Of a stretch of DNA of 51,350 nucleotides, positions 1 to 7,945 are shown piece after piece. The notes beneath the pieces were generated by a model. That model made no database searches and was not told the origin of the DNA. It saw nothing but the letters and a program-made list of their open reading frames with translations. The stretch comes from Alphaproteobacteria bacterium (GTDB lineage: Bacteria; Pseudomonadota; Alphaproteobacteria; SMXS01). The translations under genes were made by a program, and so were the position numbers. The stretch lies in assembly GCA_016124315.1 (NCBI GenBank), contig WGNW01000017.1:1-51350 (forward strand), written 5' to 3'. Numbering within the stretch: position 1 is the stretch's first letter; each line of letters begins with the position of its first letter.

Positions 1-484
1 CCGACGGGGCGCCGGACCATTCCAGGGTGATCAGCAGCGCGAGGCCGGTGGGCACGTATTCGGTGAAGTTGGCGTGGACCCGGGCGATGCGGTCGGCCTT
101 CTTGTCCTCGTTGCCGAAGTTCTCGATGGTCGCGCGGACCCGGTTGTGCAGCACGTTGTAGGTCAGGATCACCAGCAGCAGCCCCAGCGCCGCGGCGTAG
201 TAGAGGCTGACCTGCACCTGGGGCAACGTCCGGCGGACGGGAATGCCCGGCCCGAAGACGTTGGCGGCGACGATCAGCACGATGCCGACGACGTAGCAGG
301 CATAGGCGCCCTTCATGAAGTTGCCGAAGATCGGGATCAGTGCTGCCGGCGGCTGGTAGGGCTGCGCCTCCGGCTCCTTCATGTAGGGAATGATCCGCCG
401 GTAGGCGTAGGTGATGCCGACGGCCACCATGATGAAGGCCGCGCCCAGAACCGTGCCCAGGACGCTGAGATTCACGTTGTCCAT
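1..484 (-). CDS. MAPEG family membrane protein (3' part outside window)
   Basis: The gene is read on the minus strand from ATG at 484 and runs off the left edge, so only about 161 N-terminal residues are visible. The protein has a first membrane segment at about residues 8-26, a second at about 60-78, a third at about 92-110, and then the motif RVHANFTEYVPTGLALLI. That Arg/His/Asn/Glu/Pro pattern is characteristic of MAPEG proteins, a family that includes membrane glutathione transferases and related proteins of unknown substrate. It diverges from the deacetylase operon with 89 bp between the start codons. The motif and topology are seen directly; the enzymatic role is unknown. Confidence 0.75.
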   Translation of the reverse strand, partial: MDNVNLSVLGTVLGAAFIMVAVGITYAYRRIIPYMKEPEAQPYQPPAALIPIFGNFMKGAYACYVVGIVLIVAANVFGPGIPVRRTLPQVQVSLYYAAALGLLLVILTYNVLHNRVRATIENFGNEDKKADRIARVHANFTEYVPTGLALLITLEWSGAPS

Positions 485-515
485 TTTCCTCCCCCTGTTT
501 CTCGTCTCCCGCTGC

Positions 516-545
516 ACTATAATGACCGGCCCGGCGCCCTTACAA
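516..545 (-). promoter_or_regulatory. Sigma70-like promoter for the MAPEG gene, overlapping a plus-strand -10
   Basis: On the minus strand TTGTAA (545-540) is followed after 18 bp by TATAGT (521-516), 32 bp upstream of the MAPEG start. On the plus strand the same bases contain a perfect TATAAT at 518-523, suitable as the -10 of the deacetylase operon (ATG at 574), although its -35 is poor. The two promoters would share their -10 region. Confidence 0.45.
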
Positions 546-573
546 TCAGCTTCGCCGGTCAGGGGAGCGCGGC

Positions 574-1527
574 ATGCTCGATGTGCTCATCACCGTGGAC
601 ACGGAATTCTGGCCCGTCACGTCTGTCAGGGACATCGCGCGCGACAACTACGCCCGGTGCGTGCTCGGCAGGCACCGCCAGGGTGCCCACGGGATCGGCT
701 ACCAGATCGAGGTGCTGAACGCGCACCGGCTGAAGGCAGTGTTCTTCATCGAGGCGCTGCACGCGGCGGTGCTGGGCGACGACCTGCTGGCGCGCACGGT
801 GGACATGGTGCGCGGCGCCGGCCACGAGGTGCAACTCCACATCCATCCGGAGTGGCTGAGCGCCTGGCCGGACCATCCCTTCGGCACCCGCCACGGCCGC
901 AACATGTGCGTGTTCGGCGAGGACGACCAGGCCGGCATGATCGACCTCGGCCTGCGAGCGCTGGCCCGTTGCGGCGTCGACGGCGTCACCGCCTTCCGCG
1001 CCGGCAACTACGGCGCCGACCGCGCCACCCTGCGGGCGCTGGCCCGCTGCGGCCTCACCTACGACACCAGCTACAACCTCGCCCATCAGGGCGGCGACTG
1101 CGCGCTCGACTTCGACCAGCCGCTGGAGGCGCCTGTCAGGGCCGAAGGCGTCTGGGAAGTGCCGGTGACCCACTTCTACGACCGGCCCTACCATGTCCGG
1201 CCGCTGCAGCTCTGCGCCTGCTCCTTCGCCGAGACGTCGGCGGTCCTCAAGACGGCGCGGGTAGCGGGCCGCCAGACCGCAGTCCTCGTCTCGCACGGAT
1301 TCGAGCTGATGAACCCGTCGCGCACCCGGCCCGACCCGGTGATCGTCAACCGCTTCGGCCAGCTTTGCCGCCTGCTGTCGGAGATGGCCGAGAAGGGTGT
1401 GCGCACCGTCGGGTTCGACGGGCTCAGCCTCACCGAAACCGACGCGCCGGCCCTGCCGATCCGTTCCAACGCCGTGCGCACCGGCGCGCGCATGGTGGAG
1501 CAGATGGTCAGCCGGCTCTATCAGTGA
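574..1527 (+). CDS. Polysaccharide deacetylase family protein
   Basis: This is a 317-residue protein of the NodB-homology carbohydrate esterase 4 fold, which removes N- or O-acetyl groups from glycans using a metal. The metal and catalytic motifs visible are TVDTEF near residue 8, HEVQLHIHPEW near 87 (His-x-His), FRAGNYGAD near 141 and SHGFEL near 241. No signal peptide is seen, so a cytoplasmic role acting on a precursor glycan is more likely than a cell-wall role. The start is supported by AGGGGAG seven bases upstream of the ATG. It heads a tight operon with an acyltransferase and a methyltransferase, suggesting modification of one surface glycan. The substrate cannot be deduced. Confidence 0.85.
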   Translation: MLDVLITVDTEFWPVTSVRDIARDNYARCVLGRHRQGAHGIGYQIEVLNAHRLKAVFFIEALHAAVLGDDLLARTVDMVRGAGHEVQLHIHPEWLSAWPDHPFGTRHGRNMCVFGEDDQAGMIDLGLRALARCGVDGVTAFRAGNYGADRATLRALARCGLTYDTSYNLAHQGGDCALDFDQPLEAPVRAEGVWEVPVTHFYDRPYHVRPLQLCACSFAETSAVLKTARVAGRQTAVLVSHGFELMNPSRTRPDPVIVNRFGQLCRLLSEMAEKGVRTVGFDGLSLTETDAPALPIRSNAVRTGARMVEQMVSRLYQ

Positions 1528-1540
1528 GCCCGGGCAGGCG

Positions 1541-2497
1541 GTGGGCGCGGACTGGTCGCTGCAGCGCGTCGCCCTGCCGTTCCGCATCGGCGACATGAAG
1601 CTGGGCCGCGCGGTCCTGTCGCTGCTGGTCTGCGACAGCTATTTCATGTCGCGTCGCGGCGGGCTGCCGCCGCTGCCGGCTGCGCCGCTGCCGCCGGGCT
1701 GCGACGGCTGCCTGCTCCGCTCCCAGCCGGTGACCGACGTGGCAACCGGGCTCTCCCGCTGGCAGGGCTGGCTGCGCTACGTGCCGCAGGTCTACGGAAG
1801 GCAGCTGGTCGATCTGCATCTCGGCCTGGAGGCCTACATGGCGCGCTTCTCCGGCAAGACCCGCTCCACCCTGCTGCGCAAGCTGCGCAGGTTCGAGGCC
1901 GAGGCGGGCGGGCCGGCCGACATGCGGGTCTACCGCACGGCCGACGAGTTGGCCGAATTCCACGCCGTGGCGCGTGAACTCTCGGCGCGCACCTACCAGG
2001 AGCGGCTGCTCGACGCCGGCCTGCCGGACGACGCCCGCTTCGTCGCCGAAATGCGGCGGCTGGGCGAGGCGGGGCGCGCCTGGGGCTTCCTGCTGTTCCT
2101 CCACGGCAGGCCCGTCGCCTACATCTTCTGCCCGGCGGAGGCGGATGCGCTGCTCTACGCCTATGTGGGGTTCGATCCGGCAGCCGCGCCGCTGTCGCCG
2201 GGCACGGTGCTGCAGCTTCTGGCGCTCAGGGTGCTGTTCGCCGACGGCGGCTTCCGCTGGTTCGACTTCACCGAGGGCGAAGGCCCTCACAAGGCGCTGT
2301 TCGCCACGGAGCAGGTCCAGTGTGCCGACATCTACCTGTTGCGGCCCACCCTTGCCAACACGGCGCTGGTCCGTGCGCGCCTCGCCGTCGAGGGCGCCGG
2401 CGCGGCCGCTGGCGCGCTGCTCGAGCGGCTCGGCGTGAAACGGGCGGTGAAGCGCTGGCTGCGGCGCGGGGCGACGTCGATGGGTGAGGGGGGATGA
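1541..2497 (+). CDS. GNAT-like acyltransferase (BioF2/FemAB-like)
   Basis: The reading frame is open from 1397, but the first part overlaps the deacetylase gene. A GTG at 1541, 13 bp after the deacetylase stop, is the more plausible start and gives 318 residues; ATG 1595 is the alternative. The C-terminal half resembles the Acetyltransf_6 (BioF2-like) GNAT fold: GFLLFLHGRPVAYIF, YAYVGFDPA and WFDFTEGEGPHK are typical of that family, which is often found in polysaccharide loci. It probably acylates a sugar or amino-sugar. Its stop overlaps the start of the downstream methyltransferase (ATGA), indicating translational coupling. Fold assignment is fairly secure; the acyl donor and acceptor are unknown. 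Confidence 0.7.
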   Translation: MGADWSLQRVALPFRIGDMKLGRAVLSLLVCDSYFMSRRGGLPPLPAAPLPPGCDGCLLRSQPVTDVATGLSRWQGWLRYVPQVYGRQLVDLHLGLEAYMARFSGKTRSTLLRKLRRFEAEAGGPADMRVYRTADELAEFHAVARELSARTYQERLLDAGLPDDARFVAEMRRLGEAGRAWGFLLFLHGRPVAYIFCPAEADALLYAYVGFDPAAAPLSPGTVLQLLALRVLFADGGFRWFDFTEGEGPHKALFATEQVQCADIYLLRPTLANTALVRARLAVEGAGAAAGALLERLGVKRAVKRWLRRGATSMGEGG

Positions 2498-3198
2498 GCG
2501 TGCACCGGCTGACGGTAGCCTGGAAGCGGCACGGGCCGCTGCGCTTCGCCTGGCTCGTCCTCTACAATCTTTGGTACGCCGCCATGCGGCTCGTGGGCCT
2601 GCGCGGCGTCAACTGGACCAGGGACGCGGATTTCGACGAGAGATACGGCGTCGACACGGCGCGGCCGGTCGAGGTCAGCGAACTGCGCGAGGACGCCGAG
2701 GCCGCCCGCTTCGCCCACCGCTACCAGGCCACGAGCGTCGAGGTGATCCGCTCGGTGATCGGCTCGCTGGGGATCGACTTCGAGCGCTACAGCTTCATCG
2801 ACTACGGCTCCGGCAAGGGACGGGTGCTGCTGGTGGCGTCCGACTTTCCGTTCCGCCGTATCGTCGGCGTAGAGTTCAGCCGTCAGCTGCACGAGATCTG
2901 CCGCGCCAACATCGCCCGCTACCGGGGCGACGGCCAGCGCTGCTTCGACCTTGAGTCCGTGCACACCGACGCCGGCACGTTCGCGCCGCCGGACGGGCCG
3001 CTGGTCTGCTACTTCTACAACCCGTTCGGGCGCGACCTGATGGCGCGCGTCGCCGCGACCCTGGCCGACAGGGCGGCGCGGGACGGCCAGCCGGTCCTCG
3101 CGGTCTATGTGGAGCCGGAACTGGCGGAGGCCTTCTCCGCCGACCGATGGACCGTCGAGCGCCGCGAGCCGGGCTACGTGATCTTCGCCGCCCGCTAG
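2494..3198 (+). CDS. Class I SAM-dependent methyltransferase
   Basis: This is a 234-residue protein. A hydrophobic N-terminus (about residues 15-35, FAWLVLYNLWYAAMRLVGL) could associate with the membrane. It is followed by a Rossmann methyltransferase core with motif I DYGSGKGRVLLVA near residue 104, an acidic strand-2 end VGVEFS near 125 and the motif CYFYNPFG near 170. The start overlaps the acyltransferase stop by four bases, so it is the third gene of a deacetylase-acyltransferase-methyltransferase operon. It may O-methylate the same glycan or lipid-linked precursor, but this rests on context only. Confidence 0.75.
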   Translation: MSVHRLTVAWKRHGPLRFAWLVLYNLWYAAMRLVGLRGVNWTRDADFDERYGVDTARPVEVSELREDAEAARFAHRYQATSVEVIRSVIGSLGIDFERYSFIDYGSGKGRVLLVASDFPFRRIVGVEFSRQLHEICRANIARYRGDGQRCFDLESVHTDAGTFAPPDGPLVCYFYNPFGRDLMARVAATLADRAARDGQPVLAVYVEPELAEAFSADRWTVERREPGYVIFAAR

Positions 3199-3316
3199 GG
3201 ATTGTGCAGCCTTGCAGGTGGGGCGCGAACCGCACTAAGTTGCACGCCACCAATCCGCGACCGGTCCGCCCGCGTACCAGGGCGGTTTCCACCGACCGGC
3301 CCGCCAGGGGAGCATC

Positions 3317-4471
3317 ATGACGACAGCACTGACCTACCCGCCCCGCAAGCTGGGTCCAGAGCAGGAAGCGCTCCGCGCCGAGGTGCGCGACTTCCTGGAA
3401 AAGGACTACGCGGCCGGCGGCTTCCAGCGCGGCCAGGAAGCCATGGCCCGCTACGACATCGAATTCTCCAAGCGGCTGGGCGCCGCGGGCTATCTGGGCG
3501 TCACCTGGCCCAAGAAGTACGGCGGCCGCGAGCTGACCTTCCTCGACCGCTTCGTCATCGTCGAGGAAGTGCTGGCGGCGGGCGCGCCGGTCGGCGCCCA
3601 CTGGGTCGCCGACCGCCAGAGCGGGCCGCTGCTGCTGAAATACGGCACCGAGGAGCAGCGCGAGCGCTTCCTGCCGCCGATCGTGCGCGGCGAGAGCTAT
3701 TTCTGCATCGGCATGTCCGAGCCCGACAGCGGCTCCGACCTCGCCTCGGCGCGCTGCTCGGCCACCAGGGTGGACGGCGGCTGGCGGCTGAACGGCACTA
3801 AGCTGTGGACCTCGCTCGCCCACATCTGCCACTACATGATCGCCCTGGTGCGCACCTCGCCGGTCAATCCGGAGAACCGCCACGAAGGCTTCAGCCAGAT
3901 GATCGTCGACCTGCACGCGCCGGGCGTCGAGGTGCGGCCGGTCTACAACCTGGCCGGCGAGCATCACTTCAACCAGGAAGTCTTCACCGATTATTTCGTG
4001 CCCGACGAGAACGTCGTCGGCGAGATCGGCCAGGGCTGGGCGCAGGTGATGAGCGAGCTGGCCTACGAGCGCAGCGGGCCGGAGCGCATCCTCAGCACCT
4101 TCCAGACCCTGGTGGAGCTGGTCCGCGCCGTGGGCGACAACCCCAGCGAGGTGGAGGCGCGGGCGATCGGCCGGCTGACCGCCCATCTGACCACCCTGCG
4201 CGGCATGTCCGTGTCGGTGGCCGGCATGCTGGCGGACGGCAAGATGCCCGTCACCGAGGCGGCGCTGGTCAAGGACCTGGGCACCAACTACTGCAAGGAC
4301 GTGCCGGAGACGGCGCGGCTGATCCGGCCGCCGGAGACCGGCGCCGGCGGCAACAGCGGCTACGAGGCGATGCTGGCCAAGGCCACGCTGCTTGCCCCGT
4401 CGCTCACCATTCAGGGCGGCACGCGCGAGATCCTGCGCGGCATGATCGCACGGGGGCTTGGACTGCGATGA
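3317..4471 (+). CDS. Acyl-CoA dehydrogenase, first of a pair
   Basis: This 384-residue protein has the full acyl-CoA dehydrogenase fold: an N-terminal helical domain (about 10-115), a middle beta domain opening with MSEPDSGSD near residue 133 (FAD/substrate loop) and NGTKLWTS near 160, and a C-terminal helical domain ending in TIQGGTREILRGMIARGLG. It oxidises an acyl-CoA to the 2,3-enoyl-CoA, passing electrons to ETF. The start is backed by AGGGGAG six bases upstream. The next gene, also acyl-CoA dehydrogenase-like, overlaps its stop codon, an arrangement known for two-subunit (alpha2beta2) acyl-CoA dehydrogenases of steroid side-chain degradation. The substrate is not evident. Confidence 0.9.
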   Translation: MTTALTYPPRKLGPEQEALRAEVRDFLEKDYAAGGFQRGQEAMARYDIEFSKRLGAAGYLGVTWPKKYGGRELTFLDRFVIVEEVLAAGAPVGAHWVADRQSGPLLLKYGTEEQRERFLPPIVRGESYFCIGMSEPDSGSDLASARCSATRVDGGWRLNGTKLWTSLAHICHYMIALVRTSPVNPENRHEGFSQMIVDLHAPGVEVRPVYNLAGEHHFNQEVFTDYFVPDENVVGEIGQGWAQVMSELAYERSGPERILSTFQTLVELVRAVGDNPSEVEARAIGRLTAHLTTLRGMSVSVAGMLADGKMPVTEAALVKDLGTNYCKDVPETARLIRPPETGAGGNSGYEAMLAKATLLAPSLTIQGGTREILRGMIARGLGLR

Positions 4472-5493
4472 ACGACATGCGCACACTCATCCTCGACACC
4501 GCGGACCGCATCTTCCGCGACATCTGCGACCAGGTGCTGGTGGACAAGGCCGAGAAGGGCGAATGGCCCGCCGCGCTGTGGCAGACCCTTGAGGAATCGG
4601 GGCTCACCCAGGCGGCGGTGCCCGAGGAGCGGGGCGGCGCCGGCGGTACGCTGGGCGACGGCCTTTACTTCCTGAAGACGTCGGGTCGCTATGCCGCGCC
4701 GCTGCCGCTGGCCGAGACGCTGATCGCCGGCGTGCTGCTGGCCGAGGCGGGCGCCGACGTGCCGGCCGGGCCGCTGGCCATCGCGCCGGTCCGCCCGGTC
4801 GATCGCATCGATTGCCGCGACGGGGTGTTGAGCGGCACCGCGACGGGCGTGCCGTTCGCGCGGACCGCGGCGGCGATCATCGTCGCCACGCCCCAGGGCC
4901 TGGCGGTGGTCGAGCCCAAGGACGTGCGCATCGAGGCGGGCAAGGGCATCTCGGGCGAACCCCGCGACACCGTCGTGTTCGATGGCGCCAGGGCCGCCCC
5001 GGTGGGCGGCGCCGTCGACCCCGACCGGCTGCAGCGGCTGGGCGCGCTGGTGCGCTCGGTGCAGATGGCCGGCGCCCTCGAGGGCATCCTCGCCATGACC
5101 GTCCAGTACGTGCAGGACCGCAAGCAGTTCGGCCGCCCGCTCTCCAAGTTCCAGGCCATCCAGCAGTCGCTGGCGGCCATGGCGGGGCAGGTGGCGGCGG
5201 CGTCGGCCGCGGCGGACGCGGCCATCGAGGCCGAGGAGGAGGGCGACGGCGCGGTGGCGATCGCGGTCGCCAAGGCCCGGGTCGGCGAGGCGGCGGGCGT
5301 CGCCGCCGAACTGGCGCACCAGGCCCACGGCGCCATCGGCTTCACCCACGAATATGCCCTGCACCAGTTCACCCGCCGGCTGTGGACGTGGCGCGACGAG
5401 TTCGGCGGCGAGCCCTACTGGCAGGCCGAGCTCGGCCGCCAGGTCGCCCGCGCCGGCGCCGACAATTTGTGGAAGTTCGCCTCGGGCACCTGA
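4468..5493 (+). CDS. Acyl-CoA dehydrogenase-like protein, second of a pair
   Basis: The start ATG at 4468 overlaps the preceding stop (ATGA), giving 341 residues; the same frame is open upstream but there it shadows the first dehydrogenase. The C-terminal domain is clear: RKQFGRPLSKFQAIQ near residue 220 (FAD-contacting Arg) and HGAIGFTHEYALHQFTRR near 290. The canonical EPDSGSD-type loop of the middle domain is not present and the protein is short for the family, so it may be the partner subunit that contributes only part of the active site of a heteromeric enzyme. Co-translation with the upstream gene supports this. Confidence 0.85.
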   Translation: MNDMRTLILDTADRIFRDICDQVLVDKAEKGEWPAALWQTLEESGLTQAAVPEERGGAGGTLGDGLYFLKTSGRYAAPLPLAETLIAGVLLAEAGADVPAGPLAIAPVRPVDRIDCRDGVLSGTATGVPFARTAAAIIVATPQGLAVVEPKDVRIEAGKGISGEPRDTVVFDGARAAPVGGAVDPDRLQRLGALVRSVQMAGALEGILAMTVQYVQDRKQFGRPLSKFQAIQQSLAAMAGQVAAASAAADAAIEAEEEGDGAVAIAVAKARVGEAAGVAAELAHQAHGAIGFTHEYALHQFTRRLWTWRDEFGGEPYWQAELGRQVARAGADNLWKFASGT

Positions 5494-5555
5494 GGTTTCC
5501 CATTTCCGCCGCTCGCTGCGTGCGGCGGAGACGGTCGTGCCCGGCTTCTCCACCT

Positions 5556-5649
5556 CGTCCTTGCGAGCGGAGCGAAGCAGTCCAGGGGCTGCCGTTCGGC
5601 CTTCGGCCGCCGGGATTGCCGTGCTCGCTTCGGGGGCTTGCAATGACGG
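5556..5649. repeat. REP-like imperfect palindromic repeat
   Basis: The left arm (5556-5583, CGTCCTTGCGAGCGGAGCGA then AGCAGTCC) is an imperfect inverted copy of the right arm (5613-5649, ending in GGCTTGCAATGACGG). A GC-rich inner hairpin around 5593-5612 lies between them. This TTGCGAGCGnAGCGAAGCA type of intergenic repeat is widespread in alphaproteobacteria and yields spurious LDCFAxLA peptides when translated. No other copy of the same form is evident in this window. It sits between the acyl-CoA dehydrogenases and the 3' end of luxR. Confidence 0.65.
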
Positions 5650-5772
5650 TGAAGGGGTAGGAGCTGGCCCGCTTCCCGGTGGCATCGCGTTCGGCCTTCG
5701 GGGCCGCGCATCAGGATGCTCGCCATGCATGGTCCGCACTTTTGCCTGGCGATGTCAGTGTAGAAGTGCGCT

Positions 5773-6540
5773 TCAGAAGATCGGCCCGATGATCCCCAGC
5801 TGGGCCGCCTTGGCGACGGCCTGGGTGCGGGTGACGGCGTTCAGCTTCTGGGCGGCGTTCTCGATGTGGAAGCGGGCGGTCGACGGGGAGATGCCGAGGA
5901 TGGTGCCGGTCTCCTGGTCGGTCTTGCCCCGGCCGGCCCAGGTGAGGCACTCGATCTCCCGGCTGGTGAGGTAGATGAACGCCGTCTCCGGCGGCTGGAT
6001 GCCCCGCGCCTCGTCGGCCAGCCGCATGAACTCCAGCGACGCCACCAGCAGGGCGCGGCGGTGCGCCCGCCAGATCGGCTCCACGTCGAGCTCGGGGTCG
6101 CGGTTGAGCCAGGAGACCGAGCCGACCCTGCCCCGCGAAAGATGGGTCGGCACCACCACGGCGCCGTGCACGCCCTGGGCGACGTTCCATTCCAGCACCT
6201 TGCGCTGGATCGGCTCCAGCGCCCCCTCCTGGAACCACGAGCCGCCCTCCTGCCAGAAGAACGGCAGGTGGTGGAAGCGGCAGGCGTGGGTGGTCGGGCT
6301 GATCAGGGTGAAGTTCTGGTCGACCCACTCGTCGATGGCGGCGCTCTCCCAGCCGAACAGTTCCGCCAGACGGTTGCCTTCCTCGTCGGTCAGCGGCACG
6401 GTGGTCGAGATGTCGTCGAGGGCGGCGACCAGCGGCAGGCCGATCAACTCGCCGATCCGGCGCAGCAGTGCCACGCCGTCGGTCACACGGCCCGCGGCCT
6501 CGAGCGCGTCGAGGCATGACTCCACGTCGTTGAGCGCCAT
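5773..6540 (-). CDS. LuxR family transcriptional regulator, quorum-sensing type (solo)
   Basis: The protein is 255 residues from ATG 6540. A longer frame to 6618 exists but has no ribosome site, whereas GGGGGAGAG lies 12 bases before 6540. The N-terminal part resembles an autoinducer-binding domain ([20 protein letters not shown] followed by HHLPFFW, matching the conserved Trp, Pro and PFxW positions). The C-terminal part is a LuxR helix-turn-helix: [20 protein letters not shown] and [19 protein letters not shown]. No luxI-type synthase gene is in the window, so it is a solo here. It diverges from the P450 gene, and a lux-box-like palindrome lies between them, making autoregulation and control of the oxygenase genes likely. 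Confidence 0.85.
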   Translation of the reverse strand: MALNDVESCLDALEAAGRVTDGVALLRRIGELIGLPLVAALDDISTTVPLTDEEGNRLAELFGWESAAIDEWVDQNFTLISPTTHACRFHHLPFFWQEGGSWFQEGALEPIQRKVLEWNVAQGVHGAVVVPTHLSRGRVGSVSWLNRDPELDVEPIWRAHRRALLVASLEFMRLADEARGIQPPETAFIYLTSREIECLTWAGRGKTDQETGTILGISPSTARFHIENAAQKLNAVTRTQAVAKAAQLGIIGPIF

Positions 6541-6561
6541 TCCCAGGCCGATCTCTCCCCC

Positions 6562-6581
6562 ACCTATCGAATCTGAGAGGT
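6562..6581. promoter_or_regulatory. Lux-box-like 20-bp palindrome
   Basis: The sequence ACCTATCGAATCTGAGAGGT is 20 bp long, begins ACCT, ends AGGT, and matches its own reverse complement at 14 of 20 positions. The Vibrio fischeri lux box (ACCTGTAGGATCGTACAGGT) has the same length and ends. It lies 21 bp upstream of the luxR start and 57 bp upstream of the P450 start. If it is centred near -42 for the P450, the transcript would begin near 6614 with a 25-nt leader. Confidence 0.55.
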
Positions 6582-6638
6582 AGACGTTACAGGGCCCCGC
6601 ACCCAAACTCCACGTCATCGAGACGGGGAGCGTCGATC

Positions 6639-7886
6639 ATGAACAAGCCAGAGCAGTTGAGCCTGATGAATCCGGCGGTTCAGCAGTGCCCGTTCGCGTA
6701 TTACCGGACGCTGCGCCACGACGCCCCGGTGCACCTGATGCCCGACACCGGCATGTACATCGTCACCTCCTACGACCTGCTGATGGAAGTGATGCGGAAC
6801 CCGAAGGTCTTCTCCAACCTGGCCCCCAAGGGCAGGCGCGCCGGCCTCTACTGCGAGGAAGCCGAGCGCATCGTCAGCGAGAAGGGCTACGGCCGCTTCA
6901 TCCCCACCATCGTCAACAACGACCCGCCCGGCCACACCGTCTATCGCGGCCTGGTGAACGACGCCTTCCGGGCGGGCCGCATCCGCAAGATGGAAGCCTA
7001 CATCGCCGAGGTGGTCGAGGACCTGATCGGCAAGTTCGCCGCCAAGGGCGAATGCGACGCCGTGGCCGACTTCGCGGTGCCGGTGCCCATGTACGTGATC
7101 GCCGACCAGCTCGGCGTGCCGCGCGAGCATTTCCAGAAGTTCAAGGAATGGTCGGACGCCTGGGTCGCCGGCCTCGGCATGCCGGTGCCCGACGCGGTGC
7201 TGATCGACGCCGCCGAAAAGGTGGTGGAGATGCAGCACTACATGATCGCCCGCATGCACGAGCGCCGCGCCGAGCCGCGCGACGACATCATGAGCGACCT
7301 GGTGCAGGCCAGCTACGACGGCGAGCGCCCGCTGACCGACAAAGAGGTGCTGTCCATCGTCGAGCAGATCCTGGTGGCGGGCAACGAGACCACCACCAAC
7401 GGCATCGCCAACGGCATCCTGCTCATGGCCGAGGACGCCGACCTGCAGGCCCGCCTGCGGCAGAACCGCGACCTGCTGCCCAAGTTCGTCGAGGAGGTGC
7501 TGCGCACGGAATCGCCGGTGCAGGGCCTGTTCCGCTACGTCACCGAGGACACCGAGCTGGGCGGCGTGCGCCTGCCCGCGGGCGCCACCGTGATGATCCG
7601 CTACGCCGCCGGCAACCGGGACGACGCCAAGTTCGAGCACGCCGAGGCGTTCGACCTGGACCGGCGGAACAACGGCGCGCACATCGCCTTCGGCTCGGGC
7701 ATCCACCACTGCGTCGGCTCGCAGCTGGCGCGGGCCGAGATGCTGGCCAGCTTCCGCGCCTTCCTCGACCGTTTCGCCGCCTTCGAGCTGGCCGTGCCGG
7801 CCGGCGACATCCATTACCATCCGAGTTTCGCCCTGCGGGGCCCGGAAACCCTGCCGCTCCGGCTGACGCCGGCCGCGGTTGGCTGA
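6639..7886 (+). CDS. Cytochrome P450
   Basis: This 415-residue soluble bacterial-type P450 inserts one oxygen atom from O2 using two electrons from external redox partners. The I-helix motif VAGNETTTNG is near residue 246 (acid-alcohol pair Glu-Thr), the K-helix ExxR (EEVLRTESP) near 287, and the haem-thiolate loop FGSGIHHCVGSQLAR near 349 with the ligand Cys. The start is supported by GGGGAG eight bases upstream. It is divergent from the LuxR regulator and is followed 59 bp later by a Rieske oxygenase. No ferredoxin or reductase gene is nearby, so redox partners must come from elsewhere. Confidence 0.95.
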   Translation: MNKPEQLSLMNPAVQQCPFAYYRTLRHDAPVHLMPDTGMYIVTSYDLLMEVMRNPKVFSNLAPKGRRAGLYCEEAERIVSEKGYGRFIPTIVNNDPPGHTVYRGLVNDAFRAGRIRKMEAYIAEVVEDLIGKFAAKGECDAVADFAVPVPMYVIADQLGVPREHFQKFKEWSDAWVAGLGMPVPDAVLIDAAEKVVEMQHYMIARMHERRAEPRDDIMSDLVQASYDGERPLTDKEVLSIVEQILVAGNETTTNGIANGILLMAEDADLQARLRQNRDLLPKFVEEVLRTESPVQGLFRYVTEDTELGGVRLPAGATVMIRYAAGNRDDAKFEHAEAFDLDRRNNGAHIAFGSGIHHCVGSQLARAEMLASFRAFLDRFAAFELAVPAGDIHYHPSFALRGPETLPLRLTPAAVG

Positions 7887-7906
7887 CCCGTTGAATCGTG
7901 CAAGGA

Positions 7907-7918
7907 TGCACGCGTGCA
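7907..7918. promoter_or_regulatory. 12-bp perfect palindrome upstream of Rieske gene
   Basis: TGCACGCGTGCA is self-complementary and is followed immediately by TAAAAT (7919-7924), a -10-like hexamer. The whole is framed by GTTGA (7890-7894) and TCAAC (7927-7931). It lies in the 59-bp gap between the P450 and the Rieske oxygenase and may be an operator for an internal promoter. Confidence 0.35.
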
Positions 7919-7945
7919 TAAAATGCTCAACTAGGAGACCGTGAC

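Noticed and set aside
3199..3316. Hairpin CCGCCC...GGGCGG before the first acyl-CoA dehydrogenase as a terminator
   Set aside because: The stem is six bases with no T-tract, so it is not distinguishable from background.
5773..6618. Longer luxR start at 6618
   Set aside because: No ribosome site precedes it, and it would place the lux-box-like palindrome inside the coding region. ATG 6540 has a purine-rich site and matches the usual domain start.
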